Positions 1-12,115 of a DNA stretch of 64,000 bases are shown here, piece after piece. This DNA comes from Deinococcus apachensis DSM 19763. Its GTDB lineage: Bacteria; Deinococcota; Deinococci; Deinococcales; Deinococcaceae. Numbering within the stretch: position 1 is the first letter of the stretch; every line of letters begins with the position of its first letter. The stretch spans positions 297,001 through 361,000 of the forward strand of contig NZ_KB906399.1 of assembly GCF_000381345.1 (NCBI RefSeq), given 5' to 3'. The notes beneath the pieces are model-generated. The model saw nothing but the letters and a program-made list of their open reading frames with translations. It ran no database searches and was not told the DNA's origin. Both the position numbers and the translations under genes were made by a program.

Positions 1-2
1 AG

Positions 3-905
<903 letters not shown>

Positions 906-966
906 GCGGCTTCCTTACAGTTCCAAGCTCGACAGCGGCGAACACTGCGCGCATGAGGCCGCACCT

Positions 967-1608
967 ATGAGACTGGGCATCATTGGTTCCGGCATGGTCG
1001 GCCGGACGCTCGCGGCGGATCTGGCGCGGCTCGGACACGAGGTCGTGATCGGCACGCGCGATCCGGGCAAGCTGGAAGCCTTCGTGGCGGAGCATCCGGG
1101 CGTACGCGCCGCCCCCAACTCTGAGGCCGCGGCCTTCGGGGAGCTGGTCCTCCTGGCGACGAACTGGGCGGGCACGCGGGAGGCCCTTGAACTCGCAGGC
1201 GCCGACAACCTGAACGGCAAGGTCGTGGTGGACATCACCAACCCGCTGGACTTCTCGACCGGACGGCCCGCCCTCGCGCTGGGCTGGAACACCTCGGCGG
1301 GCGAGCAGGTGCAGGGCTGGATTCCAGGCGCGCGGGTGGTGAAGGCGCTCAACATCGTCACCGCCGACGCGATGCTGAAGCCGCGGGAATTCACGGGCGG
1401 GGAGCCGGACATGTTCATCGCCGGAAATGACGCGGAGGCAAAGGGCGAGGTCACGCGACTCCTGGAAAGTGTCGGTTGGGGGGTGGTCAATCTGGGCGAC
1501 ATCACCATGAGCCGCTCTATCGAGCCGCTCGCCATGATCTGGATTGTCCACGGCTTCAACTCGGGCTGGACGAAACGCAACCACGCCTTCAAACTGCTCA
1601 ACCGCTGA
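967..1608 (+). CDS. NAD(P)-binding oxidoreductase, F420-dependent NADP reductase-like family
   Basis: The 213-residue protein starts with a Rossmann fold (GIIGSGMVGRTLA, residues 4-16) followed by GTRD at the end of the second strand, a pattern typical of NADP binding. The middle holds the DITNPLDF segment and an AxNIVTAD stretch seen in the NADPH-dependent F420 reductase / YqeC-like family. Some relatives use F420 and many are uncharacterised, so a redox role is secure but the substrate is not. A GAGG sequence lies about 8 nt before the ATG, and no TANNNT sits at leaderless spacing, unlike most neighbours. Confidence 0.8.
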   Translation: MRLGIIGSGMVGRTLAADLARLGHEVVIGTRDPGKLEAFVAEHPGVRAAPNSEAAAFGELVLLATNWAGTREALELAGADNLNGKVVVDITNPLDFSTGRPALALGWNTSAGEQVQGWIPGARVVKALNIVTADAMLKPREFTGGEPDMFIAGNDAEAKGEVTRLLESVGWGVVNLGDITMSRSIEPLAMIWIVHGFNSGWTKRNHAFKLLNR

Positions 1609-1636
1609 GGAGAGCCACGGCCCTATGCTGGCCCGC

Positions 1637-2443
1637 ATGATTCGCCCCGACTCCTTCGTGCCGTCCGTGCGTGTGACTCCCCCGGACGATGCGCTGCTCT
1701 TCATCTTCCTGGAAGGTCGCCTCCTGCTGCGGGAGGACGGCGCGCTGCCGAGGGGACGCCCGGAGGAATTTCCCGTGGATCTCGTAAACCCGCTCGGCCT
1801 GCTGGACGGGCTGCCCGTCTTCGGTGCGCGGCTGACCGGCGAGGCCCCCACGGGCTTCACGCTCCGCCCTCTACGTGGAGTGTACGGCGTGCTGCCCGAA
1901 GACCTCTTCGGCCTCGCGGGCTACGCCGCGCAGATCGTGGAGTGGGACCGCACCCACAGATTCTGCGGGGCCTGCGCGACCCCCACCGTCCGTTCCGAGC
2001 GGGAAACGTCAAAGGTGTGCCCGAACTGCGGCCTGACCGCATACCCGCGGGTCGCCCCAGTGGTCATGGCGCTCGTCACGCGCGGGGAGGGCGAGAACCG
2101 GGAATTCCTGCTCGCCCGTGGCCCACACTTCGCGCCCGGGATGTATTCCGCGCTGGCGGGCTTCGTCGAGCCGTCCGAGACGCTGGAACACGCCTGCCAC
2201 CGCGAGGTGCGCGAGGAGGTGGGGGTGGAGATCGCCGGGCTGCGCTACCGCTTCAGCCAGCCGTGGCCCTTTCCGCACTCGCTGATGATCGCCTTCACCG
2301 CCGAGTATGTGGGCGGCGACCTCATGCTCCAGCCGGAGGAGATCGAGGACGCGGGATGGTACAGGGTGGAGAGCCTCCCCACGTTGCCCCCGCCCTTCAG
2401 CATCGCGCGCAGGCTGATCGAGACGGTGGCCCGCGGGGAATGA
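1637..2443 (+). CDS. nudC: NADH pyrophosphatase NudC-like Nudix hydrolase
   Basis: The protein has an N-terminal domain, a zinc ribbon (FCGACATPT near residue 110 and VCPNCG near residue 130) and a Nudix box (GFVEPSETLEHACHREVREE, followed by VGVE). This order is diagnostic of NudC, which hydrolyses NADH and, in E. coli, removes NAD caps from RNA 5' ends. A SQPWPFPHSLM block after the Nudix box is the SQPWPFPxS signature of the family. I chose ATG 1637 because TATGCT (1624-1629) lies 7 nt before it, the leaderless spacing used throughout the window. ATG 1625, four codons upstream, is the alternative. NAD decapping in this organism is inference. Confidence 0.9.
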   Translation: MIRPDSFVPSVRVTPPDDALLFIFLEGRLLLREDGALPRGRPEEFPVDLVNPLGLLDGLPVFGARLTGEAPTGFTLRPLRGVYGVLPEDLFGLAGYAAQIVEWDRTHRFCGACATPTVRSERETSKVCPNCGLTAYPRVAPVVMALVTRGEGENREFLLARGPHFAPGMYSALAGFVEPSETLEHACHREVREEVGVEIAGLRYRFSQPWPFPHSLMIAFTAEYVGGDLMLQPEEIEDAGWYRVESLPTLPPPFSIARRLIETVARGE

Positions 2444-2483
2444 ACCACCGTCCTTCCGCCGCCCCTCTGCCATAGTGGGCGCC

Positions 2484-3887
2484 ATGACCTTCCCGGACCT
2501 TGGTTCCCGCACGCTCACGGCCCTGCGTGTGGAGGACGCGCTGGAGGCGGCCGGGGCGGAGCGGGCCACCGCCGACACGCTCGCGGGGCTGAGTGCCCAC
2601 CCGGACAGCCGGGTGCGGGCCCTCGTTGCCCGGCACCCCAACACGCCCGTCGAGGTGCTGGGGACACTTGCGCCCCTCTTCCCGCGCGAGGTGCTGGCTA
2701 ATCCCGGCCTTCCCCTGATACGCCTGGCCCGCCCCAACCTGCTGAACGTCTTTCCGGCGGAAGGCGTGATCGCCCTGCTGTCGCAGCCGGACGCTCCGGG
2801 CTGGGTCCTTGACGGCGCGGCCCGCCACGAGGACTTCGGGGTGCGGGCGGCGCTGGCGGCGAGGCCGGACCTGACGCCGCAGCGGGTCGCGGCCCTCGCC
2901 CAGGACGCCGGGTGGCAGGTGCGCGAGGCGGTGGCAAAACGAGCGGACCTGCCTGAGGCCCTGGTGCGGCAACTCGTGGGGGACGACGACTATGACGTGA
3001 GGAAGGCGGTGGCCGCCCGCCCCGACCTGCCCGGCGACGTGCTGCGGACACTTGTTCAGGATGCCCACGGGATCGTGCGGGCCAGCGTCGCTCGGCGGCT
3101 GGACCTGCCGCTCGACTGCATGCTCACCCTGGGCACCGACGAGGACGGGGACGTGCTCGCCACCCTGGCGCGGCGGGTGGACCTGCCCCGCAACGTGCGC
3201 GAATGGCTCGCCGGAAACGAGTCGCCGGTCGTGCGCGCCGCCGCCCTCCAGGCCTGGAGTGTCCCTGCCCCCTGGCTCGACCGCGCCGAACACGACGCCG
3301 ACCCCGACGTGCGCGCCGCCCTGGCCCGCCGCCCGGACGCCGGGGCCGAACGGCTGACCCAACTGGCCGGGGACGAGTCCGAAACCGTGCGCCGCGCCCT
3401 GCTGGAGCGCAACGACCTTCCGGACGGGGCCATCCTCGCCCTCGCCCGCTCGCCCGAGCAGGACATCCGGCTGCACATCGCCAGCGCCGAGGGGCTGACG
3501 GGGAACGTCCTCGACGCCCTGCTGGGGGACCCTGACTCCGCCGTCCGCACCATCCTCGCGGTTCGGCCAGACCTCGACCAGGAGCGCCTCGCCCGCCTCG
3601 CCACCGACCCGGATGGGGAGGTGCGCCGCGCAGTGGCCTACGCCGAAGCGCCCGGGGAGGAGGTGCTGACCCGCCTCGCCGCTGATATCAACGCCGGGGT
3701 TCGGCGCGCCGCCGCCCGACACCGCGATCTTCCCCCAGTCCTGCTGCCCATCCTCGCCACCGACCCGGACGAGGGGGTGCGGCTGGCGGTGGCTGGGAGG
3801 GTCGATTTGCCAGAGGGAGTCCGGGAGCGGCTCCTCAGTGACCCGGACGAGAGTGTGCGGGCGGAGGCGGGGCTCAACCCTATGTAA
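2484..3887 (+). CDS. Leucine-rich-repeat-variant / HEAT-like repeat protein
   Basis: About 467 residues are built almost entirely from repeats of roughly 24 residues with a core like 'D-P-D-x-x-V-R-x-A-(V/L)-A-x-R-x-D-L-P' (for example VRKAVAARPDLPGDVL and VRRALLERNDLPDGAI). This is the LRV/HEAT-like alpha-solenoid pattern. No signal peptide, transmembrane segment or catalytic motif is visible, so a cytosolic scaffolding role is the most one can say. I chose ATG 2484 because CATAGT (2471-2476) lies 7 nt upstream. A GTG at 2475 is in frame but overlaps that hexamer. Confidence 0.75.
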   Translation: MTFPDLGSRTLTALRVEDALEAAGAERATADTLAGLSAHPDSRVRALVARHPNTPVEVLGTLAPLFPREVLANPGLPLIRLARPNLLNVFPAEGVIALLSQPDAPGWVLDGAARHEDFGVRAALAARPDLTPQRVAALAQDAGWQVREAVAKRADLPEALVRQLVGDDDYDVRKAVAARPDLPGDVLRTLVQDAHGIVRASVARRLDLPLDCMLTLGTDEDGDVLATLARRVDLPRNVREWLAGNESPVVRAAALQAWSVPAPWLDRAEHDADPDVRAALARRPDAGAERLTQLAGDESETVRRALLERNDLPDGAILALARSPEQDIRLHIASAEGLTGNVLDALLGDPDSAVRTILAVRPDLDQERLARLATDPDGEVRRAVAYAEAPGEEVLTRLAADINAGVRRAAARHRDLPPVLLPILATDPDEGVRLAVAGRVDLPEGVRERLLSDPDESVRAEAGLNPM

Positions 3888-3919
3888 GGGAGACTCGGCG
3901 GGTGGAGTAGGCAGGCGCT

Positions 3920-4172
3920 GCCTGCCACCCCCCTCCCAGCCTCCCCCGCAAGGGGTGAGGGGCCAAAAGCTCGCTCTTTAAACCCGTCTCCTATAGACGG
4001 CCGATCGCCACAAGCAGCTCACTCTCGCACGGCCTTCACCCCGCCTTGCTCGCGCAGCGAGACGGTGGGCACGCGACTCGGATATCAGCAAGATCAACAT
4101 TCCGCGTCGAGAAGGACGGCCACAGGCGAACTGGGCGAGCCCCCACCCCCTACCCCTCCTTTCCGCCAAACT
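3920..4172. repeat. Dispersed intergenic repeat, family A copy 1
   Basis: This gene-free stretch is a diverged copy of the sequence at 45885-46150. Both start with a CCCTCCCAGCCTCCCCCGC block, carry an AACCGTCTCCT-like segment, and share a nearly identical core (4027-4070 here) that contains a CTCGC-GCA-GCGAG hairpin. Both end near a CTACCCCCTC-type tract. No coding potential is visible. It lies between the LRV gene and the Nudix gene and takes up most of that gap. Confidence 0.7.
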
Positions 4173-4179
4173 GCCTCCC

Positions 4180-4641
4180 ATGACCGACATCCGTCTCCCC
4201 CTCGGCGGCCTGAAGTTCAGCGTCCGCGTCGCCATCCTCTGCGTGCGCGGTGACCGCCTGCTGGCAAATACCGCCGAAAACCTGGGCTTCTGGTTCCTGC
4301 CCGGCGGCGCCCTCTCCACCGACGAGGACGTGGTGACCTGCGCCGCCCGCGAGTGGGAGGAGGAGACGGGCACCCGCGCGGGGCCGCTCCGACTGGTCGG
4401 CGTGCTGGAGAACTTCTTCGGCCCAACACACAAGCGGCAGCACGAGATCGGTTTCTACTTCCGCATGGAGGCGCCGCCCGAACTTCCCGACGGGGCGTTC
4501 ACCGTGCTGGACAACGCCGACGTGATTTGCGAGTGGGTCCTAGTGTCGGAAATCGCCACTCGGCCCGTCTACCCGCTCGCGGTGGCCGAGTTCCTGAAGG
4601 CCGCTCCCGGTGAGGTGCGCCACCTCGTCGAGCGAGGCTGA
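4180..4641 (+). CDS. Nudix hydrolase
   Basis: The protein has 153 residues with a complete Nudix box (GX5EX7REXXEE) beginning at GGALSTDEDV and ending REWEEETG, around residues 44-66. The fold length suits a single Nudix domain. The substrate, a nucleoside diphosphate linked to another group, cannot be read from sequence. The start follows a CAAACT hexamer at 7-nt spacing, a weak match to the leaderless signal. Its stop is only a few bases from the stop of the convergent uvrD, so the two transcripts must overlap. Confidence 0.85.
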   Translation: MTDIRLPLGGLKFSVRVAILCVRGDRLLANTAENLGFWFLPGGALSTDEDVVTCAAREWEEETGTRAGPLRLVGVLENFFGPTHKRQHEIGFYFRMEAPPELPDGAFTVLDNADVICEWVLVSEIATRPVYPLAVAEFLKAAPGEVRHLVERG

Positions 4642-4644
4642 GCC

Positions 4645-6879
<2,235 letters not shown>

Positions 6880-6900
6880 CGGGGGATTGTATCAGGGGGG

Positions 6901-6917
6901 TTACGTCAGCGGCGTAA
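6901..6917. promoter_or_regulatory. RDRM-like palindrome (candidate DdrO operator) at the uvrD promoter
   Basis: The sequence TTACGTCAGCGGCGTAA is a 17-bp interrupted palindrome (TTACG-N7-CGTAA). It matches 12 of 17 positions of the published Deinococcus radiation/desiccation response motif TTATGTCATTGACATAA, with the outer TTA/TAA and the G and C landmarks kept. It sits 9 bp upstream of the uvrD -10 (TACAAT on the minus strand) and so covers the -35 region. It is also 59-75 bp upstream of the divergent CDF gene's -10. Binding by DdrO is inferred. Confidence 0.6.
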
Positions 6918-6988
6918 CGCAGACCCCAGCGGGTGTTCCCGGCCCGGTGCCGCCTTTCGCCACGCCTAACCCTGTTAGCCTCGCCCCT

Positions 6989-7876
6989 ATGGAACGGACG
7001 ACGAGCATCGCCGTGGGCAGTGTGGTGGTCGCCACCGTCGTGCTGGGCCTGAAGTTTCTCGCCTACCTGCTGACGGGCAGCGTGGCGCTGTATTCGGACG
7101 CCCTCGAGAGCATCATCAACGTGGCGGCGGCGCTGGCGGCCCTGATCGCCCTGCGGGTGGCGGCCCGGCCCGCCGACGCGAACCACCCCTACGGGCACAC
7201 GAAGGCCGAATACTTCAGCGCGGTGGCGGAGGGCGTTCTGATCGTGCTGGCGGCGGTCAGTATTGCCCGGGAGGCCTGGCCGGTGCTCCTCAACCCCCGG
7301 CCTGTGGAGGCGCCCTGGGCCGGTTTGCTCGTCAACCTGGGCGCGAGCGCACTCAACGGGGTGTGGGCGGCCGTGCTGCTGCGGGCGGGGCGGGCGGCGC
7401 GGTCACCGGCCCTGCTCGCCGATGGGCGACACATCGTGACCGACGTGGTGACGAGCGTGGGCGTGCTGGTGGGCGTGCTCCTCGCGCGGCTGACGGGGTT
7501 CTCGTGGCTCGACCCGGCGCTTGCCCTGCTGGTCGCCGGGAACATCGTGTGGAGCGGCTGGGGCCTGGTGCGCGAGAGCGTCGGCGGACTGATGGACGCG
7601 GGCGTGGACCCCGCCACCGAGGCCCGCATCCGCCACGCCATGAGCGAACACGCGGAGGGCGCCCTGGAGATGCACGACCTGCGGACCCGTCACGCCGGGC
7701 AGGTGACGTTTATCGAGTTTCACCTCGTGGTGCCGGGGGACATGACCGTCACGCAGGCTCACGCCATCTGCGACCGGCTGGAGGACGCTCTCCGCTCCGA
7801 GATGCCCGGCGCGCACGTCACCATCCACGTCGAACCCCAGGAGAAGGCCAAGCACCACGGCGTCCTGGTGCTTTAG
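6989..7876 (+). CDS. Cation diffusion facilitator (CDF) family metal exporter
   Basis: This 295-residue inner-membrane exporter has six hydrophobic segments and a cytosolic C-terminal domain from about residue 205 (RIRHAMSEHAE to VTIHVEPQE). CDF landmarks are LLTGSVALYSDALESIIN in TM2 and GRHIVTDVVTSVG in TM5, plus NHPYGHTKAE in the loop after TM2. By alignment to E. coli YiiP, the transport-site residues would be E40, N44, H148 and D152 rather than D, D, H, D, so metal choice (Mn, Fe, Zn) is open. Deinococcus has a CDF manganese exporter called MntE; identity with it is plausible but unproved. The start follows TAGCCT (6976-6981) by 7 nt. Confidence 0.88.
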   Translation: MERTTSIAVGSVVVATVVLGLKFLAYLLTGSVALYSDALESIINVAAALAALIALRVAARPADANHPYGHTKAEYFSAVAEGVLIVLAAVSIAREAWPVLLNPRPVEAPWAGLLVNLGASALNGVWAAVLLRAGRAARSPALLADGRHIVTDVVTSVGVLVGVLLARLTGFSWLDPALALLVAGNIVWSGWGLVRESVGGLMDAGVDPATEARIRHAMSEHAEGALEMHDLRTRHAGQVTFIEFHLVVPGDMTVTQAHAICDRLEDALRSEMPGAHVTIHVEPQEKAKHHGVLVL

Positions 7877-7891
7877 GGCGGGGCGGCGAAA

Positions 7892-7922
7892 AGCGGGCCG
7901 GGCATTCAGAGCCCGGCCCGCT
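7892..7922. terminator. Rho-independent terminator between convergent genes
   Basis: A perfect 12-bp stem (AGCGGGCCGGGC / GCCCGGCCCGCT) has a 7-nt loop. On the minus strand it is followed by TTTTCG, so it best serves the DUF1540 gene. It may also end the CDF transcript. Confidence 0.8.
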
Positions 7923-7940
7923 CGTCTGCACCTCACGCTG

Positions 7941-8147
7941 TCAGTGGACGCCCTCGCCCATCGTCTGGGTGTCGCCCATCTGGTCTTCAGGGCTGAAGGT
8001 CATGCACTGGGCCATCTGGCCGCTGAAGTTGACCTCGATCTGCCCGGCCATGCACTGCTCGTTCTCGTTGTAGCGGCAGTTGGTGGCGCCACAACGGCTC
8101 ACGACGCTCTTCTGCCCGTCGCCCTGCATGCTCTGCATGTCGTTCAT
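7941..8147 (-). CDS. DUF1540 domain-containing small protein
   Basis: The protein has 68 residues with four cysteines in the DUF1540 arrangement (CGATNCRYNENEQC, then AQCMTF), suggesting a small metal-binding module. The function of the family is unknown. I placed the start at MNDMQSM because AGGAGG lies about 8 nt upstream. The longer reading frame up to 8219 has no such support. The gene is monocistronic and followed by a strong terminator. Its leader region (8148-8240) has no clear gene. Confidence 0.82.
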   Translation of the reverse strand: MNDMQSMQGDGQKSVVSRCGATNCRYNENEQCMAGQIEVNFSGQMAQCMTFSPEDQMGDTQTMGEGVH

Positions 8148-8350
8148 GGTCTGGCCTCCTGCCCGCAGAGTGCGCCCGGCAAGGGGCAGCGAAGGTAACC
8201 CGGCCTGCAAAATAAGCATTGGCTTACAATACCGACTGTTCCAGGCAGGATTCTCCTACTTCAGGTGAAGAAGGCGCGTCTGGACGGCATTTTCCCTGTC
8301 CGCCGACCCCAACCATCCCGCACCAGAATGAGGTCGCATGAACGCAGGCG

Positions 8351-8878
8351 TCAGTTGAGGAGCGTCCCTCGAATCCCCTGGGCGCAGGCAATTCGGTGGG
8401 CGACGGCCTGGGCATCTAGAGTGCCGTGTTCGTGCAATCCCGCCGCGACCACCTCGACCTCGGCCCACGAGCGGCGCAGCAGGGCGCGGGCGCGGGCTTC
8501 CAGCACGGCGAGTTGGGCGTCCAGCACCTCCAGTTCCTCGGGGTCGCGCAGGGCTGAGGCGAGCAGGACTCGGGCGTCACGCCCAAGTACCTTTCCCCTA
8601 CCCTCGATGCCCAGCAGCCGCGCCATCGCCTCCCCCGCCAGGGCGACGAGCGCGACCTCCTCGCGCAGCCCGCGATTGAGGGCGAGCGCCTGGGGATCGG
8701 GCGCCAGGGCGTACGTCACGCCAGGGGTCTCTCCCAGCGACACCTGGTCCAACCGCAACGGCGCGCGGGGGTAAAGGTGGGCCAGCACCGCCTCCGCCGC
8801 CAGCAGCAGCGAGGCGGTGCGGAGGTCGCCGGAAACGGGGGCTGGAGTCTGGAGGGTGGCAGGGGCGGGTCTGGTCAT
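8351..8878 (-). CDS. Hypothetical protein, helical, distantly M41 (FtsH) peptidase C-terminus-like
   Basis: I do not recognise this 175-residue protein with certainty. The spacing DLRTASLLLAAEAV ... REEVALVALAGEAMARLLG ... ARALLRRSWAEVEVVAAGLHEHGTLDAQAV resembles the helical C-terminal part of FtsH M41 peptidases, whose usual wording is DLERAT, LAGRAAEE, ALLxxHRxxLExLAxxLLExETLD. The HExGH zinc site and the AAA domain are absent, so it cannot be a protease as it stands. A TATCTT hexamer lies about 22 nt upstream and a CAGGA just before the ATG. It is probably transcribed separately from the gene before it on the minus strand. Confidence 0.6.
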   Translation of the reverse strand: MTRPAPATLQTPAPVSGDLRTASLLLAAEAVLAHLYPRAPLRLDQVSLGETPGVTYALAPDPQALALNRGLREEVALVALAGEAMARLLGIEGRGKVLGRDARVLLASALRDPEELEVLDAQLAVLEARARALLRRSWAEVEVVAAGLHEHGTLDAQAVAHRIACAQGIRGTLLN

Positions 8879-8969
8879 AATCCTGAGTTCCTAGGTCAAG
8901 ATAAGGAGCAGACCCCTGAAAACCAAGGGGACAGTCGCCCCCTGTCCACACAGGTGGGCCGCGTGCCCC

Positions 8970-9959
8970 CTACACCTCCAGGTCGCCGCGCTGCGGCTTG
9001 CGGAACTTCTCCTCCAGGAAACGCTGGTGGGTCAGCAGTTCCTGGCCGCCCGAGCGCAGGGCGGTGCCCAGGATGTCTTGCACGGCGTTCAGCAGGAGGT
9101 CGAGCTGCTCGCGCAGCAGGTCGCGGCCGGTCTTGCCATCCTGAAGGGGCTGGCTGTTCGCCAGGGTGGGCGGCAGCTTCAGGTAGGCCTGCACGGCGGT
9201 CGGCGCGTATTCGTCCCGCACGGCGCGGGCGAGGTAGGCGGCCTCGCTCCCCTGCTGGCCCAGGGCTTCCAGGTGGGTCAGGGCCTCGCGGGTCCGCAGG
9301 TCTAGGGCGGCGAGCTGCGCGCGCGCCTCTCCCGGCAGGCGCTCGTCGCGGATGAAGGCGGCGAGGGCGGGAACAGGCTGGGGCGGCGGGGGTGGGGGCG
9401 GGTCACCGACCTCCGCTTCGCGCTCCATCTTCCTGAGCTTCTTGGCCTGACGCCGGGCCTCTCGGCGGGCGGCGCGGGCCTCGACCCTGTCCGCCCAGCC
9501 CCCGGAGAATCCGCCCACCGGCAGGCCGCCCCCCTGCTCGGGCAGGGCCTGGGGCGCGGCCTGGCCCTCCTCCACTGCCCGCCCGCCGTGGGCCGTCCAC
9601 CCCGCCGTGGAGACCCAGGCGATGCCCATCACGAACAGCGGGAAGATCAGCCACCCCGCGCCCAGGGCCATGAAGAACAGGCCCGCGATCAGGCCCGCCA
9701 GCAGCCCGGGCCAGCGGCGCTGCCACTTGTGAAAGGCGCGCGAACCGAAGAAGCCGAGCAGCATCCCCGCCGCCGGGTGAACGACCCAACTTGCGCCCAG
9801 CACCGCCAACAGCACGATCAGCCCCGCCGCCAACGCCACGGGCTGCCACATTCGGCCCCGGCGTGAGAAGATCACCGATCCCCAGAACGCCAGGGCCATC
9901 GCCGCCAGCGGATGCACGACCCAGCCCACCATGCCCGCCAGCGCGGTCAACGCTTCCAT
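8970..9959 (-). CDS. Membrane protein with XpaC-like C-terminal region (hypothetical)
   Basis: The 329 residues begin with two repeats of a hydrophobic hairpin (GMVGWVVHPLAAMALAFWGS and GASWVVHPAAGMLLGFFGS) and a third segment (LFFMALGAGWLIFPLFVM), giving about five membrane passes. A basic coiled stretch (ARAARREARRQAKKLRKMER) and a poly-Pro tract follow, then a cytosolic helical domain that ends in LLREQLDLLLNAVQDILGT. That last part resembles the 5-bromo-4-chloroindolyl phosphate hydrolysis (XpaC) family, which is often linked with TelA-like proteins; no TelA gene is in view. Function unknown. Confidence 0.6.
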   Translation of the reverse strand: MEALTALAGMVGWVVHPLAAMALAFWGSVIFSRRGRMWQPVALAAGLIVLLAVLGASWVVHPAAGMLLGFFGSRAFHKWQRRWPGLLAGLIAGLFFMALGAGWLIFPLFVMGIAWVSTAGWTAHGGRAVEEGQAAPQALPEQGGGLPVGGFSGGWADRVEARAARREARRQAKKLRKMEREAEVGDPPPPPPPQPVPALAAFIRDERLPGEARAQLAALDLRTREALTHLEALGQQGSEAAYLARAVRDEYAPTAVQAYLKLPPTLANSQPLQDGKTGRDLLREQLDLLLNAVQDILGTALRSGGQELLTHQRFLEEKFRKPQRGDLEV

Positions 9960-10101
9960 AGCGGCTCTTCCCAGTCATGCGCTGCGGACACGAGATCAAA
10001 CATGCCCCACGTTACGCCTCCGGGCGAGCGAAAGTTTCCGCCAAAAGGTGGAGGGGCCGAAAAGCACCCGGCTCCGGCCCCACTGTTCCAGCCATAGACA
10101 G

Positions 10102-10130
10102 AAACCCCCGGGCGGCCCGGGGGTCTTTTC
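10102..10130 (-). terminator. Terminator downstream of typA
   Basis: An 8-bp GC stem (10105-10112 with 10116-10123) has a 3-nt loop and A/T-rich flanks on both sides. It lies 35 bases past the typA stop and can act in both directions. Confidence 0.7.
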
Positions 10131-10164
10131 GCTTCTCACTTCTCTCGGCCCTGGCGGGCGGCGA

Positions 10165-11946
<1,782 letters not shown>

Positions 11947-11965
11947 ACTTCTTTCCTCTCCCCCG

Positions 11966-11984
11966 CCCGGTGACGCCCACCGGG
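11966..11984 (-). promoter_or_regulatory. Hairpin next to the typA ribosome-binding site
   Basis: CCCGGTG-ACGCC-CACCGGG forms a 7-bp stem. On the typA mRNA it lies directly upstream of the GGGGGAGAGGAAAG ribosome-binding region, so it could affect access to it. This is structure seen in sequence only. Confidence 0.4.
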
Positions 11985-12021
11985 GACTCCGGGGAGGCGA
12001 GGGGCGGATGCTGGCTGCATG

Positions 12022-12076
12022 AAAAAGCCCGCCGCACAGTTGCTCGCGTGGGCGGGACACCCAAAAGAGAATTTTA
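12022..12076 (-). promoter_or_regulatory. Candidate typA promoter and terminator-like leader hairpin
   Basis: On the minus strand a TAAAAT hexamer (12076-12071) is followed about 15 nt later by a GC-rich hairpin, CCCGCCCAC with GTGCGGCGGG (12056-12028, one bulge), and then five T residues (12026-12022). The hairpin has the form of an intrinsic terminator. It lies between TAAAAT and the typA start 80 bases on. It may end the upstream GNAT transcript, attenuate typA, or both. Confidence 0.45.
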
Positions 12077-12115
12077 GCAGATGTGGGCGGGGTTGGGGTC
12101 AGGTGGAGGTCACGG

